Origin: Serratia symbiotica
GTDB taxonomy: Bacteria; Pseudomonadota; Gammaproteobacteria; Enterobacterales; Enterobacteriaceae
Length of the DNA: 64,000 bases
Assembly: GCF_000821185.2 (NCBI RefSeq)
Contig: NZ_CP050855.1
Coordinates: 868,001 to 932,000, forward strand
Direction: 5' to 3'
Shown here: positions 27,095 to 36,272 of the stretch, piece by piece
How the letters are laid out: every line of letters begins with the position of its first letter
How positions within the stretch are numbered: position 1 is the first letter of the stretch
The notes under the pieces: model-generated
Seen by the model: only the letters and a program-made list of their open reading frames with translations
Told to the model about the DNA's origin: nothing
Database searches by the model: none
Position numbers and translations under genes: made by a program

Positions 27095-27696
27095 CCGTAG
27101 TAAGTCTGATTATTTTCTCCCTGATGCTGGCCTATGCCACGCCAACGCTGTATGAACGCGCCCGACAGTCAGCTGCGCAGTCGCACCGGACCACTGATGG
27201 CTGGGAGAACCCGATCCGCATCCGTTCCTGTCTCGCCATTCTGCTGCTGGGCGGCGGTATGCTGTCCGTCGCTCTGGTGTCCAGTAACCCGGTGTTTACG
27301 CTGTTTGTCCTGCTGCTGGGCAGCGCTGCCTACATTGATGGTGTTACGCAGTGGGTACCGGACATGTTGATCTTCGCCCTGTCCTGGGTGGCGCTCAGCG
27401 CCGTGTTGCCCGGGAAAGATCCCCTGCCGCCATTGGCCGGTGCGGCGGTGATGCTGCTTCCGGCCTTGACGTTGAATCTGGTTACCGCGTGGCGGTCACA
27501 GCCGCCGGCGCTGGCGGCGGGTGACCTTTATGTGCTGCCCGCCGTGGGAGCCTGGCTGACACCAGAATGGGCGGCGGCCTGTTTGGGGGGGAGCCTTGTG
27601 TTGGCCGCGATAGCCGGGAAGTTCGCGCGCAGCGTGCCATTTATTCCCATTCTTTATTCCGTTTTCATGGTGGTTTCATTATGTGGTACCGGGTGA
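27088..27696 (+). CDS. pilU: PilU, prepilin peptidase (A24 family)
   Basis: A 202-residue membrane aspartic protease. The two catalytic Asp are in SAAYIDGVTQWVPD (about residue 83) and ALAAGDLYVLPAVGAWL (the GD motif, about 149), embedded in six hydrophobic helices. The cytoplasmic methylase domain of PilD is absent, as in other conjugative PilU proteins. It would cut the leaders of PilS and PilV after Gly. It overlaps pilM by 7 bp and pilT by 16 bp. Confidence 0.88.
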   Translation: MLTVVSLIIFSLMLAYATPTLYERARQSAAQSHRTTDGWENPIRIRSCLAILLLGGGMLSVALVSSNPVFTLFVLLLGSAAYIDGVTQWVPDMLIFALSWVALSAVLPGKDPLPPLAGAAVMLLPALTLNLVTAWRSQPPALAAGDLYVLPAVGAWLTPEWAAACLGGSLVLAAIAGKFARSVPFIPILYSVFMVVSLCGTG

Positions 27697-28169
27697 TTGG
27701 CGTCTTGCTGCTGTTGGTAGCCATGTCAGGCATGCTTCGGGCGGCGACGCTTACGCCGGACATCGCTCGATGCTTCCAGGATGCCGGGCTGAAATTCCGC
27801 GTGGACTGGCGGTTGCTGCTGGCTATTGCTGAAGTGGAAAGTGGCCTGGATCCCCGCGTCATCGGGCTGAATAAAAAAAACGGCCAGGTGCGTAGCGAAG
27901 ACATTGGACTGATGCAGATAAATTCCGCCTGGTTGCCCTCGCTGAAGCCCCTGGGGATCACCCGCGCGGTGTTACTGAACAATCCCTGCCAGAACATCCA
28001 CGTAGGTGCCTGGATACTGGCGAGGAATATTGAACAGAATGGCGTGAACTGGACGTCAGTGGGGGCCTATAACGCCGGATTCAGAAATACCAATGCCCCT
28101 TTCCGAATGAGGTACGCCCGTAAGGTCTACGACCGTTATCTCAGACTGACCAGCACAAGAGATCGTTGA
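27681..28169 (+). CDS. pilT: PilT, lytic transglycosylase (VirB1-like)
   Basis: A 162-residue exported muramidase. The signal peptide ends near LRAA, and the SLT domain has its catalytic Glu in LLAIAEVESGLDPRVIG (about residue 54), the motif DIGLMQINSAWL and the substrate-binding GAYNAGF. It would open the peptidoglycan for the pilus. In R64 this same function is called pilT, unrelated to PilT ATPases. It is the last gene of the operon. Confidence 0.9.
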   Translation: MWYRVIGVLLLLVAMSGMLRAATLTPDIARCFQDAGLKFRVDWRLLLAIAEVESGLDPRVIGLNKKNGQVRSEDIGLMQINSAWLPSLKPLGITRAVLLNNPCQNIHVGAWILARNIEQNGVNWTSVGAYNAGFRNTNAPFRMRYARKVYDRYLRLTSTRDR

Positions 28170-28318
28170 TGTTCAATAGGCACGCCCTTTCACAGAAAGC
28201 GGCAAAAGCATTGGCTATAACCTGTACAATAATTGATTAAATCATCACCAGTATCAACTAAACGTAAGGGGAGTTAGTTATAAAATTTGGTCGCATCCGT
28301 GACTGATACGCAGCAGGT

Positions 28319-28344
28319 ACCGGGGGTATGGCAGTACCCCCGGT
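28319..28344. other. perfect 10-bp hairpin after the pil operon
   Basis: The stem ACCGGGGGTA (28319-28328), loop TGGCAG and stem TACCCCCGGT (28335-28344) form a perfect hairpin. It is about 150 bp past pilT and has no T-run, so it is more likely part of a mobile-element remnant than a strong terminator. Confidence 0.5.
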
Positions 28345-28469
28345 GCATTGCTTCATACAGAAAGGAGAGTCCGATGAAAGCAACTATCCGGAAATTCCGG
28401 AGGGTTGCGTGGTGGTGCCACTTGTCCCGACAACGGAAATGATACCCCGTCTGAATGGGATCTGGAGGC

Positions 28470-28657
28470 GCTCCGCCAGCGATGCCCTGAAGCGTAAAGG
28501 GCTGAATCTAAACGAGCAACTGCTGTCGCATTTGTCCCCGTTAGACTGGGAGCAAATCAATCTGACAGGTGATTATATCTTGAAAAGCAACCGGATACAG
28601 GCTTCAGGTAAGTTTTGTTGTCTGAGAACAGCTAAAGTCGAAAAAGTCAAAAAATAG
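28470..28657 (+). pseudogene. tnpA: Tn3-family transposase, C-terminal scrap
   Basis: About 60 codons ending at 28657 match the extreme C-terminus of Tn3-type TnpA: a helix (SDALKRKGLNLNEQLLSHLSP), then LDWEQINLTGDYILKSNR, where the family has HLSPLGWEHINLTGDY. Nothing of the DDE core is present upstream. It marks an old transposon lost between the pilus operon and the integrase. Confidence 0.75.
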
Positions 28658-28718
28658 CCTTAACGTACAAAAATTTCCGATATCCAAACTGACCCCATTA
28701 TCACATCCTCTTCAGTAT

Positions 28719-28738
28719 CCCCCGCGTAAGCGCGGGGG
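28719..28738. other. GC-rich hairpin
   Basis: The stem CCCCCGCG, loop TAAG and stem CGCGGGGG (8 bp, perfect) have no T-run on either side. It lies between the Tn3 scrap and the integrase remnant. Confidence 0.4.
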
Positions 28739-28805
28739 AAAGGTCAGAACAAAGATTTAAAAGACAAAAAACCAAGGTTAAAAACTGAAAGCCAAAGACA
28801 GCCTT

Positions 28806-29098
28806 AAAGTACTTTTCAGGTGAAGAGGCGGTTCTTTCTGCAAGGCGTTGTTGCGCCGGGTTAATGTTCTGCGCCAGCAGCTTACGGATATCGTCACGCT
28901 GTTGATGGGCTTTGGAGAGTGAAACCTACGGATATGCGCCTAACGCAATACGGGATTTTTTACGGTTAAAGCGATATTTGAGATACCAGAGGCGTGAACC
29001 GCCCGAATTGACAAGCAGATACAGATCCTGCGAATCGGTCAGTTTAAAAGATTTACCAGAAGACTTGATGCTGCGGATTTTCGCGTCGGAAAGGGGCA
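28806..29098 (-). pseudogene. P4-type tyrosine integrase, N-terminal fragment
   Basis: Read on the minus strand from ATG 29098: MPLSDAKIRSIKSSGKSFKL, then DLYLLVNSGGSRLWYLKYRF and RKKSRIALGAYP, the arm-binding DUF4102 domain of P4-like integrases. After YP a TAG interrupts, followed by the expected continuation SLSKAHQQRDDIRKLLAQNINP and then loss of similarity. The catalytic domain (R-H-R-Y) is missing. It starts about 160 bp from the 3' end of tRNA-Asn, the normal position of an element integrase, so the element is now fixed in place. Confidence 0.85.
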
Positions 29099-29260
29099 TA
29101 GGGTGGTCACTCCATTATCGAACTGAAATGACCCCAAATTAGACCACCAATTTGGCCGGATGTGGAGGATAAACCAGATACGCATCGGGAAATATTTTCA
29201 CGCTAAATTATTGAAAAATAATCAAAAAGTAACTCATAGAGAAGCATGAAAACAAAGATT

Positions 29261-29336
29261 TGGCTCCCCTGACTGGACTCGAACCAGTGACATACGGATT
29301 AACAGTCCGCCGTTCTACCGACTGAACTACAGAGGA
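29261..29336 (-). tRNA. tRNA-Asn (GTT)
   Basis: 76 nt on the minus strand, from TCCTCTGTAG to GGGGAGCCA, with CCA encoded. The anticodon loop CTGTTAA gives GTT, and the T-loop GGTTCGAGTC is standard. It resembles enterobacterial tRNA-Asn throughout. Its 3' end faces the integrase remnant, so it is the likely attB of the element. Confidence 0.96.
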
Positions 29337-29514
29337 ATCGTGTGAACGGGCCGAATCATAGCGGCCAGCCTTCGACATGTCAAAGGCCGATTATACACTC
29401 TGCGACTGTTTGCTCGCAGAATGCACAAGCCATTGAGGTTTTGGCTGATTTAACCTCATTTTGCTCGTTTTAAGCGCAGCAGAAAGTGGCATTGAACGCT
29501 ATTCGCCGGGCAGG

Positions 29515-30189
29515 TTATTCCAGAGTAATGGTTTGGTAGATCTGCTGTGGCCGGCCTACTTTGCCATAAATAGTCTCTGCGCCTAGCTATTGGGTGGTGG
29601 TGTAAAATTCAAGATAACGGCAGGCAGTGGTACAGCTTAACCCCAGTTTCTGCGCACCACTTTCAGCGGTGTGGTAGGCCATCGGCTCTTCGAACAGGGT
29701 GCAAATTTTCACTAGCGTCAGCTCATTGATGACAGCGGGTAGCACCGCCTGCCGGCCACCGCGTGCATAGGTGTTGAATAATTCGTCAATGTGCTGCTGG
29801 TTAAAGCGTGCTTTGTCCTTTAGCACCCGACGCCGTTGGCTAAGCTGTTGCAGGGTGTGGCTCAGTCGGTCATAGGCCAATGGTCTAATTAGGTAGTCGA
29901 ACACGCCGTAGCGCAGTGCCTCGCTCACCGTGGCTATATCGTAGGCAGCAGTGATAAACACGATGCCATCGTAGTAACCACTCAGGGTCAGCTCACGCAG
30001 CAGCTCAATGCCTTGACCATCGGGCAGAAAGTTATCCAACAGGATCAGGTTTGGGTTGAGTTGGTCGGCCATCATACGTGCCTGCTTCAAGGTGCCAGCC
30101 AGATTTGCCGACAGCCGCCGTTTTGGCGGATAAATTCCGTGTGCTAGTGGCGTTCCATCTTCGACGGTAAGGATATTTAGCCATTCCAT
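29515..30189 (-). pseudogene. dpiA: DpiA/CitB-type response regulator, premature stop
   Basis: A response regulator of citrate fermentation genes. The receiver domain has phospho-Asp in LILLDNFLPDGQGIELL and the Thr/Lys switch (FITAAYD; IRPLAYDR, where the conserved Lys is Arg). The helix-turn-helix HTAESGAQKLGLSCTTACRYLEF follows. A TAG at 29587-29589 ends the open frame, after which the same frame continues with LGAETIYGKVGRPQQIYQTI to the natural end at 29515. The N-terminal part (GTPLAHGIYPPKRRLSAN) is also degraded where the receiver should read AEMHAEYI-like sequence. The sensor kinase gene that should precede it is absent. Confidence 0.85.
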
Positions 30190-30490
30190 AGTGAAATCCG
30201 TAATTGCAATAATTATGCTAAATAAATATCAGTGAATCTTAGTGTCTAATTAAGACTATCTTAATAATAAACATTATATCCCCGTCATAGGTCAAGTTGC
30301 CTGGGCGTTAGCTTTTCTCGCTTACTCCAGTGACTTACCGGTGTAAGCTCCAGGAGCTGCTGCGTTGCTGACTTCCTGTAGCTCAAATTATTTAGGGCAT
30401 AAAAACAATAAAGAAAATAAAAAACATTAAATAAATTATTATTTGAATGTGATTTTTGAAATGGATCAACAATTTTTTATTTTTTTCTGT
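30190..30490. other. AT-rich region at the site of the dpiB-citC deletion
   Basis: No gene. In related enterobacteria the sensor kinase gene and most of citC lie between the dpiA start and the citC end. Here the dpiA start and the last codons of citC are only about 300 bp apart, so a large deletion ended in or near this AT-rich stretch. Confidence 0.55.
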
Positions 30491-30586
30491 TTACCATTGT
30501 CTCACTGAACGCTACTTGCTGGCGGCGGGAGATTCACTGTTGGTGCCCCATACACCTTGTACTATTTGCAGGATCTGCAAACGTAG
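30491..30586 (+). pseudogene. citC: citC remnant (citrate lyase ligase, last codons)
   Basis: On the plus strand a frame ending at TAG 30584-30586 reads LAGGGRFTVGAPYTLYYLQDLQT. It resembles the C-terminal end of citrate [pro-3S]-lyase ligase (xLVPxTTLxYLQ). It is immediately upstream of citD, the usual order. The catalytic nucleotidyl-transferase part is gone, so the lyase could not be acetylated. Confidence 0.6.
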
Positions 30587-30646
30587 CGCCGGGTCAAACC
30601 GATTGCGCATCCTTTTGATTCCTTACATTCAGGTAAATGATGAAAA

Positions 30647-30905
30647 ATGATCCGAGAAGCAATGGCCGGCACGCTCGAATCCAGTGATGTCATGGTGCGC
30701 ATTGCACCGGCGAAGGGCCGGAGCCTGACCTGCTGATCGCCAGCAGCGTGGAGAAACAGTTTGGCACAGCCATTCTACACAGAGTGCTGGAAGTACTGCA
30801 ACGTTATGGGGTGGAACCAGTGCAGGTGGTAGTCGACGACAAAGGGGGGCTGGACTGCGTGCTGCACGCACGTCTGGAGACGGTGCTGATGCGCGATAGC
30901 GACAG
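30647..30905 (+). pseudogene. citD: CitD, citrate lyase acyl carrier protein, frameshifted
   Basis: Starts at ATG 30647 ([20 protein letters not shown]) and goes out of frame after APAKG near 30715, where one base is missing. The correct sequence resumes in another frame as [20 protein letters not shown], through [22 protein letters not shown]. The Ser that carries the prosthetic group (in the ESSD context) is in the first part. The end of citD runs without a stop into the truncated citE. Confidence 0.85.
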
Positions 30906-31740
30906 TAGCCCACTGTCTTGGGCGGCGAGCAACGTCTTTATCTACCAGGTTGATGCGCTGATGTTCGATTTGGAGGACTCGGTGATCCTGCGCGAGAAGG
31001 ACGCCGCCTGCGGGCTGGTGTATCACGCGTTGCCGCACCCACTGTATCAAGAGGTAGAGACCCTTGTTCGGGTCAACGCGCTAGATTCTGCCTATGGTTT
31101 GGCTGACTTGCAGGCGGTAGTGCGCGGTGGGACGGATATCGTGCGGTTGCCTAAGACCGACTGCGCGCAGGATGTTACCGATATGGCGCGAGAAATCGCC
31201 GCCATTGAGGCCGACTGTGGTCGCCCAGTCGGCAGCACCGGTCTGCTAGCAGTGATCGAATCGGCACAGGGCATTACCAACGCGGTGGCGATCGCCCAGG
31301 CTTCGCCGCGCCTGATGGGTATTGCACTGGGGGCAGAAAACTACGCGCGTAACCTGTGCACCGAGCGGTCGCCAGAGGACATCGAACTGTTTTTCGCCCG
31401 CTGCTCGCTGTTGCCAGCGGCGCGCGCCGCTGACATTCAGGCGTTCGATACCGTTTATTCCGATGCCAACAACGAGGCCGGGTTCTTGCAAGAAACAGCA
31501 CTGATCAAGCCGCTTGGTTTCGACGGTAAATCGCTGATCAACCCATGGCAGATCGAACTGTTGCACAAGGTGTTTGCGCCGATCGTCATAGCAGTCGCCC
31601 ATGCCCGGCAAGTGGTAGAAGCCGCCGAGGCAGTAGAACAGGAAGGGCGTGGTGTTACTCAACGGTAAGATGGTTGCCCGGTGATTGAACGTGCGCGGTT
31701 AATGCTGGAGCGCGCGGCACTGTCCGGTATTCGGGAATAG
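30906..31740 (+). pseudogene. citE: CitE, citrate lyase beta subunit, 5'-deleted and frameshifted
   Basis: A HpcH/HpaI aldolase-family subunit that cleaves citryl-ACP to oxaloacetate and acetyl-ACP. The start (normally LRRSMLFVPGSN) is missing, and the frame from citD enters at [19 protein letters not shown]. The metal-binding Glu and Asp sites ([21 protein letters not shown]) are still there. Near the end two compensating shifts create a TAA at 31666-31668, after which the original ending (PVIERARLMLERAALSGIRE) resumes to a TAG at 31738-31740. The combined damage makes it non-functional. Confidence 0.85.
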
Positions 31741-31760
31741 CCCATGCAGCAAGAGGAGGC

Positions 31761-33253
31761 ATGATGAATCGCCAACAACGGCTGATGAGCTTTAATAACG
31801 CGACGAACTTGGGCTGCTATCAGGATGCCTCCAAGGCCAATTTGCAGGCGCGTAAACCGCGTGACATCAAACGCTGCGACTCGTTACAGCAGGCGGTGCA
31901 CCGTGGCGGGTTGCAGGACGGCATGACTATCTCCTTTCACCATGCGTTCTGTAGTGGGGATCTGGCGCTGAATCAGGTGATGGAGACGCTAGTGGCGATA
32001 GGTTTCCGCAACTTGACGCTAGCCTCTAGCTCTCTGTCCGATTGTCATGCACCGCTGGTTGGACATATCTGCAACGATGTGGTGAGCTGCATCTACATCT
32101 CCGGCCTGCGCGGGTCGCTAGCGGATGCCATCTCGCGTGGCTTGCTACAAATTCATTTCCACGGTGGCCGGGTCAATTTGATCGAGTCCGGCGAGTTGAA
32201 GATCGACGTTACTTTCCTCGCGGTGCCGGCTTGCGATGAGTTTGGCAACGCCAATGGTTACAGCGGCGAAGCTTGCGATTCGATCGGTTATGCGCGGGTG
32301 GATGCCGAAGCAGCGGAAACGGTGGTGGTGTTGACCGAACAGATCTTGCCGTACCCGCATCATCCGGCCAGCCTGGCGCAGGATCGGGTGGATCTGATCG
32401 TTCAACTCAAACAGGTGGGCGAGGCCGACGAGATTAGTGCCGACACTACACGTATGACCTCTAACCCACGTGAATTGCTGATCGCCCGCCGTGTTGCCGA
32501 GGTGATCGCCGGTTTTGACTGCTTTACCGAGGGATTCTCACTGCAAATCGGCACGGAGGGGCTTCACTGGCGATGACCCGCTTTCTGGAAGACAAAATGC
32601 GTGCACGCGGCATCCGTGCTGGATTTGCGCTTGGCGGTATTCCCTCGACTATGGTGGAGCTGCATGAGAAGGGGCTGATAGGCAAACTGCTGGATATGCA
32701 AAGCTTTGACCGCACGGCAGCGATGTCGCTTGCACGGAACCCCAACCATATTGAAATCAATGCCAATCAATATGCCAATCTCCGTTCCAAAGGGGCGTCG
32801 GTTGATCGGCTGAATGTGGTAGTGCTGAGTGCACTGGAGATCGACACTTGCTTTAGCGTCAATGTGTTGACGGGTTCGGACGGTGTGCTGCGCGGTACTT
32901 CCGGTGGTCACTGCGACATCGAAGCGTCAGAGCGGTTGGCAATCATCGTTGCGCCGTTGGTACGCGGGCGTATTTCTACGCTGGTGGAGCAGGTGACCAC
33001 TTGCGTTCCCCCTGGCTCTAGCATCGACATCCTGGTCACTGACCACGGCATCGCTGTTAACCCGGCGCGGCCAGAGCTGGCACAGCGGTTACAGCAAGCT
33101 GGGCTGTCGGTGGTGAGCATCGGCTGGCTACATCAACGTGCGCTGCAACTGACCGGTGAACCAGCACCGATCGCCTTCACCGACAAAGTGGTAGCGGTAG
33201 TGCGCTACCGTGATGGTTCGGTGAGCGATGTAGTTCACCAAGTGGCGGAGTAA
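31761..33253 (+). pseudogene. citF: CitF, citrate lyase alpha subunit, one-base frameshift
   Basis: The acetyl-ACP:citrate ACP transferase subunit. Part one (31761-32576) runs from MMNRQQRLMSFNN to SLQIGTEG. Part two (from about 32570) continues TRFLEDKMRARGIRAGFALGGI to the end at 33253. The family reads a Gly-rich loop here (TGTGGASLAV), and the DNA GGCACGGAGGGGCT lacks a single G, which accounts for the shift. Both halves otherwise keep family sequence and overall length, so the mutation looks recent. A strong AGAGGAGG precedes the start. Confidence 0.9.
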
Positions 33254-33256
33254 ACC

Positions 33257-33796
33257 ATGCTCGCCGTCGATCCCCCATTGGCCGTTAATCGCCCGGTCAG
33301 CCTGCCGGCGTTGCTGATCAGCCGCGAATGCCGCCAGGCTCGTCAGCAGGCGCGGCACCAGTGCATATTGCTGGTGCTGACGCTGGTGGTGCCGGGGTCG
33401 GTGAAGGACAACGCGTTAACGCGCCGCATCTTTAACCTTGGTTGGCAGGCGCTGTGTCAACGGCTATCTGAACAGGGTTGGCCCTGCCTGCAAGCCGCAA
33501 TACTGGCGTTGCCTACCGGTTGTGAAGGCTATCTAGCACTACAGGCGGACGCGTGGCGAGTGAAAGATTGCGCCATACAGTTGGAAATGCGCCAGCCGAT
33601 TGGCCGACTGTGGGATATCGATGTGCTCACCCGGGAGGGGCGCATTCTGTCACGGCGTAATAGGGGTCTGCCAGAGCGCCGCTGCCTGCTGTGCCGCCAG
33701 CCAGCAAAGGTCTGCGCCCGTCAGCGACGCCATGCTAGCCCACAGTTGCTAAATGAAATGGAAAGGATAATCAATAATGCGATCTCAACCGGATGA
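33257..33796 (+). CDS. citX: CitX, apo-citrate lyase phosphoribosyl-dephospho-CoA transferase
   Basis: A 179-residue enzyme that attaches the 2'-(5''-phosphoribosyl)-3'-dephospho-CoA group to CitD. The family motif is present in QPIGRLWDIDVLT, together with RRCLLCRQPAKVCARQRRH near the C-terminus. It begins 3 bp after citF and overlaps citG by 20 bp. It appears intact although its substrate protein is broken. Confidence 0.9.
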   Translation: MLAVDPPLAVNRPVSLPALLISRECRQARQQARHQCILLVLTLVVPGSVKDNALTRRIFNLGWQALCQRLSEQGWPCLQAAILALPTGCEGYLALQADAWRVKDCAIQLEMRQPIGRLWDIDVLTREGRILSRRNRGLPERRCLLCRQPAKVCARQRRHASPQLLNEMERIINNAISTG

Positions 33797-34658
33797 TTCG
33801 CCTGTGCACATTTCGCAGGAAGCCTGCAATTTTGCCCGCACCGCCTACCGTGCTCTGTTGGTAGAAGTCAACCTCACACCTAAACCAGGGTTGGTGGATC
33901 GTCATAACACTGGCGCGCATCACGACATGGAGCTAAGCCATTTTTACCGCAGCGCCCGCGCCATCGGCGTGTGGCTACCGCGCTTTATCAAGCGGGGGTA
34001 TGAAGATGCCGCATTGCCCGCCACGCAGCAGTTGGCGCGGCTGCGGCCGCTGGGCATGGCCTGTGAAAACCACATGTTCTGCGCTACAGGCGGTATCAAT
34101 ACCCATAAAGGCAGCATATTTTCTCTTGGCCTACTGTGTGCCGCTTTTGGTCGCTTGCAGCGGCAGCAGCGTGCGCTGAACGCCGAGGCGTTGTGTGCAG
34201 AGACGGCGGCGATGTGTCAAGGGTTGGTGGAACGGGAGCTACGGCACACCAAAGGCTGGCAGACAGTTGCTCAGCGGTTGTTTGCCGCACACAAGCTGAG
34301 CGGTGCGCGCGGCGCGGCGGAGTCTGGCTTTCGGCTGGTAGTTGGTGGTGCTTTGCCGCTGTATCGGCAGCGCCTTATGGCGGGATATGACCAACAAGCG
34401 GCGCTAATAGACAGTCTACTGTGGCTGATGGCTCACAATGATGACACTAATGTCGCTTCACGTGGCGGTATAAACGGCGTGCACTGGCTGCGGCGGTGCG
34501 CCGCCGAGTTATTGGCGCGGGGCGGAACGACGGGAGATCTGGGGCTACAGCGTCTGTATCGCTTCGACGGCGAATGCATCGCCCGCAACCTTAGTCCTGG
34601 CGGCAGCGCCGACCTGTTGATAGTCACTTGGCTGCTGGCGCAATTACCGGGTAATTAA
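33777..34658 (+). CDS. citG: CitG, triphosphoribosyl-dephospho-CoA synthase
   Basis: A 293-residue enzyme that makes the prosthetic-group precursor from ATP and dephospho-CoA. The family motifs are LTPKPGLVDRHNTGAHHDM, TGGINTHKGSIFSLG and HNDDTNVASRGG. Length and all motifs are normal. In E. coli CitX and CitG are separate, as here. Confidence 0.92.
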   Translation: MRSQPDDSPVHISQEACNFARTAYRALLVEVNLTPKPGLVDRHNTGAHHDMELSHFYRSARAIGVWLPRFIKRGYEDAALPATQQLARLRPLGMACENHMFCATGGINTHKGSIFSLGLLCAAFGRLQRQQRALNAEALCAETAAMCQGLVERELRHTKGWQTVAQRLFAAHKLSGARGAAESGFRLVVGGALPLYRQRLMAGYDQQAALIDSLLWLMAHNDDTNVASRGGINGVHWLRRCAAELLARGGTTGDLGLQRLYRFDGECIARNLSPGGSADLLIVTWLLAQLPGN

Positions 34659-34684
34659 AAATAATAACTTTCAGGAGAATCCCC

Positions 34685-36148
34685 ATGTCTCAAACTCAGG
34701 AAAAAATCTGGAAAGCGATAGCACCGTTGGCAGTGCTTGCGATCCTGTTATTGATACCGGTGCCTGATGGCATGCCGCCACAAGCCTGGCGTTACTTCGC
34801 CATCTTTGTGGCGATGATCGTCGGCATGATTCTGGAGCCGATCCCAGCCACCGCTATCAGCTTTATCGCGGTAACCACCAGTGTATTGAGTGCCAATTGG
34901 GTGTTGTTCAGCGCGCAGGATCTGGCTGAACCGGGTTTTAAAGCCGACAAAGAAGCGCTTAAATGGGGGCTGGCGGGCTTCTCCAGCACCACCGTATGGC
35001 TGGTATTCGGTGCCTTCATCTTCGCGCTAGGATATGAGGCCACCGGGCTAGGGCGGCGCATCGCGTTGTTCATGGTGAAGTTTATGGGGAAGCGCACTCT
35101 GACGTTAGGCTATGCGGTGGTGATCATCGATATCCTGTTGGCTCCGTTCACCCCGTCCAACACTGCGCGTACCGGTGGCACGGTGTTCCCGGTAGTGAAA
35201 AACCTGCCGCCGTTGTTTGATTCATTCCCCAATGATCCCTCATCACGTCGCATCGGCGGCTACCTGATGTGGATGATGGTGGTGGGTACTAGCATCAGTT
35301 CCTCAATGTTTGTCACCGGTGCCGCACCCAACGTGCTGGGCGTGGAGTTTGTCGGCGAAATCGCTGGGGTGAACATCAGTTGGATGCAGTGGTTCCTGGC
35401 ATTCCTTCCGGTCGGTCTGATGTTATTGATTATTGCGCCGCTCATTTCCTATTACCTTTACAAGCCGGGTGTGACCCACAGTAGTGAGGTAGCCTCCTGG
35501 GTTAACAACGCACTGGATGAAATGGGCAAACTGACCCGCAAGGAATACACCCTGATCGGCCTAGTATTACTGAGCTTGAGCCTGTGGGTGTTCGGCAGCA
35601 AGATGTTGAATGCCACTGCGGTTTGCCTATTGGCGGTATCACTGATGCTGGCGTTGCAGGTGGTGTCGTGGAAGGATATCACCAAATATTCCAGCGCCTG
35701 GAACACACTGGTTAACCTGGCAACCTTGGTGGTGATGGCCAATGGTCTGACGCGTTCCGGATTTATCGACTGGTTCGCCCGGACGATGAGCACGCATTTG
35801 GACGGCTTTTCACCCAATATGGCGGTGATAGCGCTGGTGCTGGTTTTTTACTTCGCCCACTACTTATTCGCCAGTCTGTCGGCACATACCGCCACCCTGC
35901 TACCGGTGATCCTTGCGGTGGGCAAAGGGCTGCCGGGCGTGCCGCTGGAACAGCTCTCGATGCTGTTGGTGCTCTCGATCGGTATCATGGGGGTTCTGAC
36001 ACCTTATGCCACCGGCCCTGGGGTAATCATCTATGGCTGTGGTTATGTGAAATCAAAGGATTACTGGCGGTTGGGCGGCATTTTGGGGGTGGTTTACATC
36101 GCGGCGCTATTGTTGATTGGCTGGCCGATCATGAGCCTGTGGTACTGA
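34685..36148 (+). CDS. citT: CitT, citrate/succinate antiporter
   Basis: A 487-residue DASS-family transporter with about 12 membrane segments. It imports citrate in exchange for succinate during anaerobic citrate fermentation. The family signatures are APFTPSNTARTGGTVFPV and the paired loop region near LTPYATGPGVIIYGCGYV. It has a good ribosome site (CAGGAGAAT). The gene looks intact while the lyase is lost, so it may persist for dicarboxylate exchange or may simply not yet have decayed. Confidence 0.93.
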   Translation: MSQTQEKIWKAIAPLAVLAILLLIPVPDGMPPQAWRYFAIFVAMIVGMILEPIPATAISFIAVTTSVLSANWVLFSAQDLAEPGFKADKEALKWGLAGFSSTTVWLVFGAFIFALGYEATGLGRRIALFMVKFMGKRTLTLGYAVVIIDILLAPFTPSNTARTGGTVFPVVKNLPPLFDSFPNDPSSRRIGGYLMWMMVVGTSISSSMFVTGAAPNVLGVEFVGEIAGVNISWMQWFLAFLPVGLMLLIIAPLISYYLYKPGVTHSSEVASWVNNALDEMGKLTRKEYTLIGLVLLSLSLWVFGSKMLNATAVCLLAVSLMLALQVVSWKDITKYSSAWNTLVNLATLVVMANGLTRSGFIDWFARTMSTHLDGFSPNMAVIALVLVFYFAHYLFASLSAHTATLLPVILAVGKGLPGVPLEQLSMLLVLSIGIMGVLTPYATGPGVIIYGCGYVKSKDYWRLGGILGVVYIAALLLIGWPIMSLWY

Positions 36149-36164
36149 ATTCCGGTGAGCTGTG

Positions 36165-36186
36165 GCGGCCATCGGCAGATGGCCGC
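36165..36186 (+). terminator. hairpin after citT
   Basis: The stem GCGGCCATC, loop GGCA and stem GATGGCCGC (9 bp, perfect) lie 17 bp after the citT stop. The T-rich stretch comes later (from about 36200), so its strength as an intrinsic terminator is uncertain. Confidence 0.55.
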
Positions 36187-36272
36187 TGCGCAGGTATGAT
36201 CCTTTCTGTAAATTTTTCATTCCTTTTGGTAGACACATTCTCCACTCATACAAACTTATGCTAATTGATTAG

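Larger units (their letters stand above)
10184..29263. mobile_element. integrative and conjugative element remnant at tRNA-Asn
   Basis: The segment carries element-type functions: plasmid-like umuDC, an Rpn nuclease, a cargo operon, an HNH protein and a full conjugative type IVb pilus operon. At its right edge lie a Tn3 scrap and a decayed P4-type integrase reading away from tRNA-Asn, whose CCA end is at 29261. Such integrases normally sit beside the tRNA 3' end used as attachment site. I found no second copy of the tRNA 3' end on the left, and no relaxase or type IV secretion genes are in the window, so the left boundary is unknown and transfer genes have probably been lost. Confidence 0.6.

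Noticed and set aside
28719..28738. CCCCGCG-type palindrome resembling a type I-E CRISPR repeat
   Set aside because: It is a single unit with no regularly spaced copies or cas genes; the similar hairpin at 44282 is also isolated.
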